Assembly: GCA_938041705.1 (NCBI GenBank)
Contig: CALISP010000200.1
Location: 1-9,045, forward strand
Source of the DNA: an uncultured Cocleimonas sp.
GTDB lineage: Bacteria > Pseudomonadota > Gammaproteobacteria > Thiotrichales > Thiotrichaceae
Direction: 5' to 3'
Length of the DNA: 9,045 nt
Shown here: piece by piece, positions 1 to 5,701 of the stretch
How the letters are laid out: each line of letters begins with the position of its first letter
Position numbering within the stretch: position 1 is the first letter of the stretch
Position numbers and translations under genes: made by a program
The notes under the pieces: model-generated
Seen by the model: the letters and a program-made list of their open reading frames with translations, nothing else
Told to the model about the DNA's origin: nothing
Databases searched by the model: none

Positions 1-129
1 TTGATGATTCATTTAAAGAGTTTAGTAAACACGGCTTATTTTCATATGGCGTATTAAAACAGATCAATCTCTTCATTAATATATTAAAACAGACACCCCC
101 CTACTTTATGTACATTTAAATATTAAAAT
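1..129. other. Left-edge intergenic DNA, no supported gene
   Basis: No gene can be supported here. One plus-strand frame is open from base 3 to a TAA at 117-119, and another from base 1 to a TAA at 55-57. On the minus strand a frame starting at 76 runs off the edge. Any of these could be the tip of a neighbouring gene, but none resembles a family I know. The stretch holds a 12-bp direct repeat, TATTAAAACAGA, at 52-63 and 82-93, the second running straight into a C-rich repeat at 91. Confidence 0.4.
91..118 (+). repeat. C-rich repeat copy 1 (AGACACCCCCC-type)
   Basis: The block begins AGACACCCCCC, continues TACTTTATGTA and ends CATTTA. It matches a second copy at 3008-3037 in the same orientation (shared 11-base core, then ACTTT, a short inverted repeat and ATTTA). 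It lies just beyond the 3' end of the LysR gene. From memory, GACACCCACC-like blocks recur near REP-associated (Y1/RAYT) elements of marine gammaproteobacteria; that link is recall-based inference, not shown here. Confidence 0.55.
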
Positions 130-1017
130 TTATTCCACTAGTGTTAATAGCCATTCACAAAATAAATTCACTGCTGATCCGTGGTCATTCTGCTTTTTAT
201 ATATTAGATAAAACCCTAATCCATCTAACTGAATATTTCTAAATACTTCAACCAATTCATCTTTATCTAACTCATCTTGTAACAAAGGAGTTGCGAGTAA
301 TATGCCGTGACCATCAATGGCAGATTGAATACGTACATTAGGATCAACGATAACAGGGCTATTACTGCTATCTATAGTATTTATACCTGCTTTATCTAAC
401 CACTCTGTCCAATAATCATTACTGGCCTGGTCTTTTAAAAAAGTTTGGGTTTTAAGATCAGATAACGTCTTAATACCTGTCTTTTCTTTTATTAATTTTG
501 GTGAACAGTAGGCCCTCATTGGCATTTCAAATAACAACTCTGAGTGACAATTAGGGAAATCACCATTGCCCCAGCTAATAGCCATATCAACATCCTCCAA
601 CATAAACTCTGGGTCATTCACAGAGTGTTGTAAGCGAAGTGTAATATCAGGATATTGATTTAAAAACTTTCCTAAACGTTTTGATAACCAACGTGTCGCA
701 AAAAAGGTGCTGACAGATATGGTGAGTATTTTTTGATTCTTATGTTTATTGGGTGTAATCAGTTGAATTTCATCTTGGAGTTTATGCAACATCTGTTGAG
801 TCGTTTCAAATAGACTATAACCTTCTGTCGTCAATTCAATTTGACGAATTTTTCTCTTAAATAATTTAATCCCTAAATGAGTCTCTAATTTTTTTACTTG
901 ATAACTGATTGCACCTTGAGTAAGAGATAATTCATTAGCAGCGTAAGTAAAACTAAGGTTTCTAGCAGCAGACTCAAATGCTAGCAGTGACTTTAATGGT
1001 GGAAGATTTTGAAACAT
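130..1017 (-). CDS. LysR-family transcriptional regulator, GcvA-like
   Basis: A DNA-binding regulator that probably controls the divergent hydroxylase/PanB-like operon. Counted from the chosen start it has 295 residues. The N-terminus (LPPLKSLLAFESAARNLSFT, residues 5-24) is the GcvA-subgroup signature, and the winged helix-turn-helix (about 22-60) contains LTQGAISYQVKKLE and GIKLFKR. Residues from about 90 to the end form the usual two-lobed effector domain. Its ligand cannot be read from the sequence; GcvA itself senses glycine/purine status, but many GcvA-like paralogues do not. The start at 1017 is preferred over ATG 1032 because GcvA-type proteins have only a few residues before LPPL, and the best promoter would leave a 6-nt leader for the longer form. 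Neither start has a clear Shine-Dalgarno. A palindrome over its own -10 suggests autorepression. Confidence 0.88.
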   Translation of the reverse strand: MFQNLPPLKSLLAFESAARNLSFTYAANELSLTQGAISYQVKKLETHLGIKLFKRKIRQIELTTEGYSLFETTQQMLHKLQDEIQLITPNKHKNQKILTISVSTFFATRWLSKRLGKFLNQYPDITLRLQHSVNDPEFMLEDVDMAISWGNGDFPNCHSELLFEMPMRAYCSPKLIKEKTGIKTLSDLKTQTFLKDQASNDYWTEWLDKAGINTIDSSNSPVIVDPNVRIQSAIDGHGILLATPLLQDELDKDELVEVFRNIQLDGLGFYLIYKKQNDHGSAVNLFCEWLLTLVE

Positions 1018-1033
1018 AGGGAACACATGCATT

Positions 1034-1063
1034 AAATAATTTAATTTATACGTTAAATTATTT
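1034..1063. promoter_or_regulatory. Perfect 11-bp inverted repeat, candidate LysR operator
   Basis: AAATAATTTAA (1034-1044) and TTAAATTATTT (1053-1063) are perfect reverse complements around an 8-base spacer (1045-1052). The site lies between two divergent genes, one a LysR regulator. It overlaps the regulator's predicted -10 (1045-1050) and ends 3 bases before the predicted -35 of the plus-strand operon. That is where LysR proteins usually bind to repress themselves and activate the divergent target. Assignment to this regulator is inference; the arms are very AT-rich. Confidence 0.6.
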
Positions 1064-1073
1064 CGGTTGTCTA
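1045..1073 (-). promoter_or_regulatory. Predicted sigma-70 promoter of the LysR gene
   Basis: Reading the minus strand, TAGACA (1073-1068) is followed after 17 bases by TATAAA (1050-1045); each matches 5 of 6 consensus positions. Transcription would begin near 1038, about 20 nt before the ATG at 1017. Its -35 shares bases with the -35 of the divergent promoter, so the two cannot easily be occupied together. Confidence 0.5.
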
Positions 1074-1096
1074 CTCAGCTTCATTATTCATATACT
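1067..1096 (+). promoter_or_regulatory. Predicted sigma-70 promoter of the hydroxylase operon
   Basis: TTGTCT (1067-1072) and TATACT (1091-1096) are separated by 18 bases, which would start transcription near 1103 and give a leader of about 60 nt. The -35 matches consensus weakly (4 of 6), as expected for an activator-dependent promoter. The candidate operator centre would be near -54. Other AT-rich -10-like hexamers occur downstream, so this is the best candidate rather than the only one. Confidence 0.45.
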
Positions 1097-1162
1097 TAAT
1101 TAGTGCTAAGAATTTAATTCCACAGCATTTAAATTTATATGTATTAATTTATAGGTAAAGTA

Positions 1163-2221
1163 ATGAGTAACAATCAAAACAATGCTTCAAATGCAAATTC
1201 AGGTATCGAGAACGCTCAAAAACTATGGAATTACATTCCTGATTTACCGATTCAAGTCTCCCATTATTTTCGCCAACCCTTTAATCCAATAAATATATTG
1301 AAGTGGATGTTTTCAAGTTGGTTTCCTATCTCAGATCGCTTGGTTGTTTTAGGACTTGCCGCTCTTTCTTGGGCTTATTTTCATCCTTCGATTGAAACCA
1401 GCAAAGCGTTAGCTTTTGATTGGGTTGCTCAGGTATATATTCGTAATTTATTTTTGATGATTCTAGTCGCTGGAGGTTTGTATCTATATTTTTATGTTTG
1501 GCGTAAGCAAGGAGATGAATTACGTTTTGATGAAAAACCACCGGTAAATAGTCATAGTCCATTTAGTTTTGGTTCGCAACTTAAGGATAATGCTTTTTGG
1601 ACAATAGTAAGTGGTGTAACTATTTGGACAGCCTACGAAGTAATGATGATGTGGTCGATGGCAAATGGGTATGTTCCAATGTTAACTTTAGAGCAGCATT
1701 GGCCTTGGATCATTTTACTTATCTTTTTAGTCCCTATTTGGGAGACCTTTTATTTCTTTCTGATTCATAAACTGATTCATTGGCCACCTTTATATCGAAC
1801 CATACATCATTTGCACCATCGCAATACCAATGTGACTCCATGGTCTGGTTTTTCTATGCATCCCGTAGAACATTTATTATTTATGGGATCAATATTGATA
1901 CATTTTATCGTGCCAGTTCATCCTTTATTATTAATTTTCCATTTACAATATTATGCATTAACGGCCGCATCTACCCATACAGGTTATCGCGGTATCAAGT
2001 TAGGAAAACAATTTATATTCCCAATAGGTACTTTTCATCACCAACTTCATCATCGATTTTATGAATGTAATTACGGTGGCTTAGAAATACCAATGGATCA
2101 ATGGACTGGTAATTTTCATGATGGTACTGATGAATCACATAAACAATTTTCGTTACGACAACGCCAAAAAGCCAAAGCAATAAGAGAAAAGGAGAAAGCA
2201 CGTGCCAAAACTAACAGTTAA
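1163..2221 (+). CDS. Membrane histidine-box hydroxylase/desaturase (fatty acid hydroxylase superfamily)
   Basis: An integral-membrane di-iron oxygenase of the sterol desaturase/fatty acid hydroxylase superfamily, 352 residues. It inserts oxygen into, or desaturates, a hydrophobic substrate that cannot be named from sequence. The ligand boxes are H202-KLI-H206, HHLHH at 215-219, HPVEH at 233-237 and HHQLHH at 292-297, followed by a conserved-looking YECNYGGLEIP. Hydrophobic membrane segments lie near 59-75, 92-112, 145-162, 181-201 and 239-262. The first 20 residues are Asn/Ser-rich, and the last 25 are highly charged and basic. The start at 1163 has an AGGT-type Shine-Dalgarno at 1153-1156. 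The coding end overlaps the next gene by 20 bp and contains its ribosome-binding site, so the two are translationally coupled. Automatic labels such as sterol desaturase should not be read as evidence for sterol metabolism. Confidence 0.88.
   Translation: MSNNQNNASNANSGIENAQKLWNYIPDLPIQVSHYFRQPFNPINILKWMFSSWFPISDRLVVLGLAALSWAYFHPSIETSKALAFDWVAQVYIRNLFLMILVAGGLYLYFYVWRKQGDELRFDEKPPVNSHSPFSFGSQLKDNAFWTIVSGVTIWTAYEVMMMWSMANGYVPMLTLEQHWPWIILLIFLVPIWETFYFFLIHKLIHWPPLYRTIHHLHHRNTNVTPWSGFSMHPVEHLLFMGSILIHFIVPVHPLLLIFHLQYYALTAASTHTGYRGIKLGKQFIFPIGTFHHQLHHRFYECNYGGLEIPMDQWTGNFHDGTDESHKQFSLRQRQKAKAIREKEKARAKTNS
2190..2194 (+). promoter_or_regulatory. Strong ribosome binding site deciding a GTG start
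   Basis: AGGAG sits 7 bases before the GTG at 2202, inside the end of the hydroxylase gene. It is the clearest Shine-Dalgarno of the operon, and it supports both the GTG start and the 20-bp overlap. Confidence 0.75.
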
Positions 2222-2990
2222 AGAATTATTAGATTTAAAAGGTGTTCGCCAAATTGCCTTTGTTCAAGTTGCAAGAGTTGAAGAAGCTATCGCAGCATCT
2301 GAAGCAGGTATGGATATGATTGGAACTGCTTTTAAGACAGAAACACATGACTTCCCTACTCTAGTTCCAAACACACATTTTCAGTTTGGTCTTAAATGGG
2401 GCAAGCATGCGAGTGCTGAAGAAGCCTTACGTGAAGCCATGCAAGCGATGGAAGCTGGTGCTCAATCCGTTTATTGCGGCATGAGTCCACAGGTAGTTGA
2501 AGTCTTAGCATGCGAAGGCGTACCAGTGATTGCACATGTTGGTTTGGTTCCACCAAAAGCCACATGGGTAGGAGGCATGCGTGCTGTAGGTAGAAATGCG
2601 AAGCAAGCAGAACAGGTATACCGTGACAGTAAAGCTTTTGAATCTGCAGGTGCTTTTGCTCTTGAATTAGAAGTAGTACCAGCAGATGTTGCCGCTGAAA
2701 TTACACGTAATGTATCTTTGATGACAATTTCATTGGGTTCGGGACAAGAATGTGATGCGACATACTTATTCTCAGCTGATTTACTCGGTGAAAACACAGG
2801 GCATATCCCACGTCATGCAAAAGTTTACAGAAATTTTTCCCTTGAAAGAGAACGCCTACAACAAGAGCGAATTGCGGCTTATCAAGAATATATTACAGAT
2901 GTAAAAAATAGCACTTATCCCACTAAAGAACAAAGCGTATCGATTGATTCAGAAGAATTTCAACGTTTTAAAGACGTAATTGATGATTAA
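2202..2990 (+). CDS. PanB-family (ketopantoate hydroxymethyltransferase-like) protein with altered metal site
   Basis: A cytosolic TIM-barrel protein of the PanB / PEP mutase superfamily, 262 residues against 264 for E. coli PanB. Conserved PanB landmarks are AHVGLVPP (111-118), GGMRAVGR (124-131), LELEVVP with E157 at the position of catalytic Glu181, and GHIPRHAK (200-207). By hand alignment, however, the Mg ligands Asp45, Asp84 and Glu114 fall on T42, G63 and G93, and Lys112 on Y91. It therefore probably does not make ketopantoate from ketoisovalerate and methylene-THF in the normal way; a related C-C bond-forming or -cleaving reaction, or a non-catalytic role, is possible. A tail of about 16 residues follows the usual end. 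The GTG start and the 20-bp overlap with the hydroxylase gene argue that the two products act together. PanB is what an automatic annotation would call it. Confidence 0.8.
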   Translation: MPKLTVKELLDLKGVRQIAFVQVARVEEAIAASEAGMDMIGTAFKTETHDFPTLVPNTHFQFGLKWGKHASAEEALREAMQAMEAGAQSVYCGMSPQVVEVLACEGVPVIAHVGLVPPKATWVGGMRAVGRNAKQAEQVYRDSKAFESAGAFALELEVVPADVAAEITRNVSLMTISLGSGQECDATYLFSADLLGENTGHIPRHAKVYRNFSLERERLQQERIAAYQEYITDVKNSTYPTKEQSVSIDSEEFQRFKDVIDD

Positions 2991-3007
2991 GAACAAACAA
3001 ATATAAA

Positions 3008-3037
3008 AGACACCCCCCCACTTTTAAGTGATATTTA
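3008..3037 (+). repeat. C-rich repeat copy 2 (AGACACCCCCC-type)
   Basis: This is the second copy of the block at 91-118, in the same orientation, starting AGACACCCCCCC and ending ATATTTA. CACTT (3019-3023) and AAGTG (3026-3030) form a perfect 5-bp hairpin. It starts 17 bases after the PanB-like stop codon, so the two copies bracket the regulator-hydroxylase-PanB module. Confidence 0.55.
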
Positions 3038-3062
3038 TGCGGCTTCGCCTTCGCTTGGGGTT

Positions 3063-3086
3063 AGCATTAAAGAACAATGCTTTTTT
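3063..3086 (+). terminator. Rho-independent terminator after the hydroxylase operon
   Basis: AGCATT (3063-3068) pairs perfectly with AATGCT (3076-3081) across a 7-base loop, and a run of T continues to 3086. The stem is short, with two G-C pairs, but the T-run is good and it lies about 70 bp after the PanB-like stop. It sits within the repeat-like block, so the terminator may have arrived with it. Confidence 0.6.
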
Positions 3087-3154
3087 CTCGATAAATCTCG
3101 GCTCGTTTTTGTTGTTTACAACGTAAATAGAACTTATATAAGGCTGTGAAGTGT

Positions 3155-3826
3155 TTAGATTAAACCACGCTCAGCAAATGAAACAACCGTATCACCAATA
3201 ACAAAATGATCTAAGACTCGGACATCGATTATTTCTAATGCGGCTGTAATTTTTTGAGTAATTGCATTATCAGCTTGGCTAGGTTCAGCAACACCTGATG
3301 GATGATTATGTGCCAAAATTATTGCCGCGGCATTATGATGTAATACTTGTCGTACAATTTCACGAGGATGAACGCTTGCTGCATCTATTGTTCCACGAAA
3401 CAATTCCTCATATTCGATAATACGATGTTTATTATCTAAGTAGAGACAAGCGAAGACTTCAAAGGGATATTGTTGCAAACGGGCTTTAAGATAATTTTTA
3501 ACATCACTGACGTTATTCATTACATCGCCACGTTTTACCTTTTCTTCCAAGTAGCGACGACTCATTTCAACCACAGCTTGCATTTGTACGAATTTGGCTT
3601 GACCTAAGCCTTTTCCCTGGCAGAAACTTTTTTCATCAGCACTAAGTAGTGGAGCTAAACCACCCTTTTCTAACAATAAATCACGAGCTAAATCTACAGC
3701 ACTTTTACCCTTAATACCGGTTCGTAAAAATATTGCCAATAATTCAGCGTCAGTGAGTGCCTCTGCACCTTTACTAAGAAGTTTTTCTCGAGGCCGATCT
3801 TCGATAGCCCAATCAGTAATTGCCAT
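3155..3826 (-). CDS. radC: RadC, JAB/MPN-domain protein
   Basis: RadC family protein of 223 residues from the chosen start, the normal length. Helix-hairpin-helix-like motifs occur at TGIKGKSAVDLA (36-47) and GLGQAKFVQMQAVVE (73-87). The C-terminal MPN+/JAMM metal site is intact: H173-N-H175-P, S183 and D186 in AHNHPSGVAEPSQAD. The family was once tied to DNA repair, but its biochemical role remains unsettled. The start at 3826 (MAITDWAIEDRPREKLL) matches the family's conserved N-terminus. An upstream in-frame ATG at 3883 would add 19 non-conserved residues and overlap the start of coaBC, so it is rejected. The gene is divergent from coaBC with 37 bp between starts, as in other gammaproteobacteria. 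No clear Shine-Dalgarno or terminator was found. Confidence 0.95.
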   Translation of the reverse strand: MAITDWAIEDRPREKLLSKGAEALTDAELLAIFLRTGIKGKSAVDLARDLLLEKGGLAPLLSADEKSFCQGKGLGQAKFVQMQAVVEMSRRYLEEKVKRGDVMNNVSDVKNYLKARLQQYPFEVFACLYLDNKHRIIEYEELFRGTIDAASVHPREIVRQVLHHNAAAIILAHNHPSGVAEPSQADNAITQKITAALEIIDVRVLDHFVIGDTVVSFAERGLI

Positions 3827-3847
3827 GAATTTTCTGTAACTTAGCTG

Positions 3848-3853
3848 TATAAT
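3848..3853 (+). promoter_or_regulatory. Consensus -10 of coaBC, likely leaderless transcript
   Basis: A perfect TATAAT ends 10 bases before the coaBC ATG (3864). Initiation 6-8 bases downstream would leave only about 3-4 nt of leader, and no Shine-Dalgarno is present. The nearest -35-like hexamer, TTGCCA (3820-3825), is 22 bases away, too far for normal spacing, so recognition may rest on the -10. Confidence 0.5.
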
Positions 3854-3863
3854 GTAAATCATT

Positions 3864-5108
3864 ATGTCAGCTTTAAATAACAAACGAATCCTTATAGGGA
3901 TAAGCGGTGGTATCGCAGCTTATAAAACAGCAGAGTTTGCCCGTGCATTAATCAAAAATGGTGCAGAAGTCCGCGTTTGCATGACAAAAGCAGCTACAGA
4001 ATTTATTACTCCACTGACTTTGCAGGCGTTAACAGGAAACCCAGTTCATTCTGAGTTACTTGATCCCGCAGCTGAAGCAGCGATGGGGCATATTGAGTTA
4101 GCGCGTTGGGCAGATCTAATTATGATTGCACCAGCAAGTGCTGATCTAATCGCAAGACTAGCGAATGGTCATGCTAATGATTTATTAAGCACGATATGTC
4201 TTGCAACAGAAACTCCTATACATATTGCCCCAGCAATGAATCGTTTGATGTGGTCAAATGCCGCTACTCAAAATAACTGTAAAACTCTTTCTCAACGAGG
4301 TTATACACTTCATGGTCCTGCTGAAGGCGAGCAAGCTTGTGGAGAGACTGGCGCTGGCCGTATGCTAGAAGCTCAAGAGTTAGCAGACATTGTTATAGCA
4401 GTATTCAATGATGAAGTTCAATCTAAACCCTTGTTTGGAAAAACTGTATTAATTACTGCAGGTCCGACTCGCGAAGCGATAGATCCAGTGCGTTATATTA
4501 GTAATCGTAGTTCCGGAAAAATGGGTTATGCCATAGCTGAAGCAGCACAAAGTTTGGGCGCAGATGTTCAACTAGTTTCTGGTCCTGTAGCTTTAGAAGC
4601 ACCCAATAAAGTCACTCGTTCATTAGTCGAATCAGCTTCACAAATGCACGATAAAACTATGAATTTAGCTGAAAGTGCAGATATTTTTATTGCCACTGCA
4701 GCGGTTGCCGATTATTCACCTGCGAATATAGCTGATCAAAAAATCAAGAAAGAAGTTGATGCTGAAAATGTAAACAAGAATCCTGAGTTAACATTAGCAC
4801 TCCAAACTAATAAAGATATTTTGTCGGATGTCTCTCATGCTTTTCCCAATTTATTTAGTGTTGGTTTTGCCGCAGAGACTGAAAACTTAATTAAAAATGC
4901 TCAAGCAAAATTGCAACGCAAAAAGTTAGATATGATTGTAGCTAATCAAGTTGGAGAGAATAAGGGTTTTGATAAAGATACTAATCAAATAGAAATAATT
5001 TGGCACGATGGTCAATTATCTCTTCCTGAACAAGATAAAAAATTACTGGCTATTGAATTAATGAAAGTAATCACTGAACGTTTCAGTTCGAGTACCTTAC
5101 AAAGATAA
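3864..5108 (+). CDS. coaBC: Bifunctional phosphopantothenoylcysteine decarboxylase/synthetase CoaBC
   Basis: Carries out two steps of coenzyme A synthesis: CTP-dependent joining of cysteine to 4'-phosphopantothenate (CoaB, C-terminal half), and FMN-dependent decarboxylation to 4'-phosphopantetheine (CoaC, N-terminal half). The protein has 414 residues, close to E. coli's 406. The CoaC half shows SGGIAAYK (14-21), the catalytic His76 in GHIEL, the PAMN motif with N126, and Cys159 in ACGE. The CoaB half begins near 190 and shows GPT (200-202), SNRSSGKMG (213-221), ATAAVADY (278-285), KIKK (293-296) and GFAAET (334-339). The start matches the E. coli N-terminus (MSxxxxKKI), so the lack of a ribosome binding site is real. 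dut follows after 89 bp on the same strand. Confidence 0.97.
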   Translation: MSALNNKRILIGISGGIAAYKTAEFARALIKNGAEVRVCMTKAATEFITPLTLQALTGNPVHSELLDPAAEAAMGHIELARWADLIMIAPASADLIARLANGHANDLLSTICLATETPIHIAPAMNRLMWSNAATQNNCKTLSQRGYTLHGPAEGEQACGETGAGRMLEAQELADIVIAVFNDEVQSKPLFGKTVLITAGPTREAIDPVRYISNRSSGKMGYAIAEAAQSLGADVQLVSGPVALEAPNKVTRSLVESASQMHDKTMNLAESADIFIATAAVADYSPANIADQKIKKEVDAENVNKNPELTLALQTNKDILSDVSHAFPNLFSVGFAAETENLIKNAQAKLQRKKLDMIVANQVGENKGFDKDTNQIEIIWHDGQLSLPEQDKKLLAIELMKVITERFSSSTLQR

Positions 5109-5197
5109 AGCAAAGACCATATGTGAAAAACTAATTTCTAAACGTCTTATTAATACAATATGACATCCATACAAAAACTATATGACAAGAAAACGGC

Positions 5198-5689
5198 ATG
5201 AATATGAATGACACTGATTTTTTGGAAAGTACAAAACCTATCGTTGATTACCAAGTTTTAGATGACCGCATCGGTAACTCTATTCCACTTCCAGAATATG
5301 CCACTATAGGCTCGGCTGGCATGGATTTACGCGCATGTATTGATACATCGCTAACCGTAAACCCTGGTGAAACCCATCTTATCCCAACGGGTATCGCAAT
5401 ACATATTGAAGATCCTAGTTTAGCTGCAACTATTCTGCCACGTTCAGGTATGGGTCATAAGCACGGTATTGTATTAGGTAATTTAGTGGGCTTAATTGAT
5501 TCAGATTATCAAGGTCAGTTATTCATATCTTGTTGGAATCGTGGCGATACACCTTACACAATAGAAATTGGTGATCGTATTGCTCAATTGGTGATTATTC
5601 CAGTAGTACAAATCAGACTAAATAAAGTTGAATCCTTCGATGATAGTGATCGCGGTGATGGTGGCTTTGGTCATTCAGGAAGTCGATAA
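5198..5689 (+). CDS. dut: Deoxyuridine 5'-triphosphate nucleotidohydrolase (dUTPase)
   Basis: Hydrolyses dUTP to dUMP and pyrophosphate, keeping uracil out of DNA and supplying the precursor of dTMP. It is a homotrimeric, Mg-dependent cytosolic enzyme. All five motifs are present: GSAGMDLRA (38-46), PRSG (81-84), GNLVGLIDSDYQG (94-106) with the catalytic Asp101, GDRIAQ (125-130), and the flexible C-terminal RGDGGFGHSG (152-161). At 163 residues it has about 11 extra N-terminal residues relative to E. coli Dut (151). The start at 5198 is the first in-frame ATG; a second at 5204 would shorten it by two residues, and neither has a good Shine-Dalgarno. The 89-bp gap after coaBC contains TACAAT (5154-5159), which could be a weak internal -10. 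algC follows after 12 bp. Confidence 0.97.
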   Translation: MNMNDTDFLESTKPIVDYQVLDDRIGNSIPLPEYATIGSAGMDLRACIDTSLTVNPGETHLIPTGIAIHIEDPSLAATILPRSGMGHKHGIVLGNLVGLIDSDYQGQLFISCWNRGDTPYTIEIGDRIAQLVIIPVVQIRLNKVESFDDSDRGDGGFGHSGSR

Positions 5690-5701
5690 AATTCTTTCAC
5701 C

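Larger units (their letters stand above)
3008..3145. repeat. Hairpin-rich intergenic block, possible REP/RAYT-type repeat remnant
   Basis: The gap between the PanB-like gene and radC is unlike its AT-rich surroundings. It holds a C-run repeat, a GC-rich patch with tandem CTTCGC (3043-3048, 3049-3054) followed by TTGGGG, hairpins AGCATT/AATGCT (3063-3081) and GTTGT/ACAAC (3111-3122), and a palindrome CTTATATAAG (3132-3141). A minus-strand frame ending at 3067 reads CKQQKRAEIYREKSIVL without any start codon. I recall similar strings in short hypothetical ORFs of marine gammaproteobacteria, which would fit a dispersed repeat. That recall is unverified and the true borders are unknown. Confidence 0.4.

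Noticed and set aside
1780..2064. 94-codon plus-strand reading frame inside the hydroxylase gene
   Set aside because: It lies wholly within a gene with clear histidine boxes, has no ribosome-binding site and resembles no family; it is a shadow frame.
2471..2797. 108-codon minus-strand frame opposite the PanB-like gene
   Set aside because: It mirrors conserved PanB-family coding sequence and its composition is that of an antisense shadow.
91..3037. CRISPR-like or composite-transposon reading of the two C-rich repeats
   Set aside because: There are only two copies, almost 3 kb apart, with no spacers, cas genes or transposase between them; they are reported only as flanking repeats.
3067..3157. 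Short minus-strand protein (CKQQKRAEIYREKSIVL frame) after radC
   Set aside because: It has no start codon, overlaps the radC stop, and is better explained as a chance reading of a repeat-like block.
3827..3883. N-terminal extension of RadC from an ATG at 3883
   Set aside because: The 19 extra residues are not in the family, and this start would overlap the coaBC start; MAITDWAIEDRPREKL is the conserved beginning.
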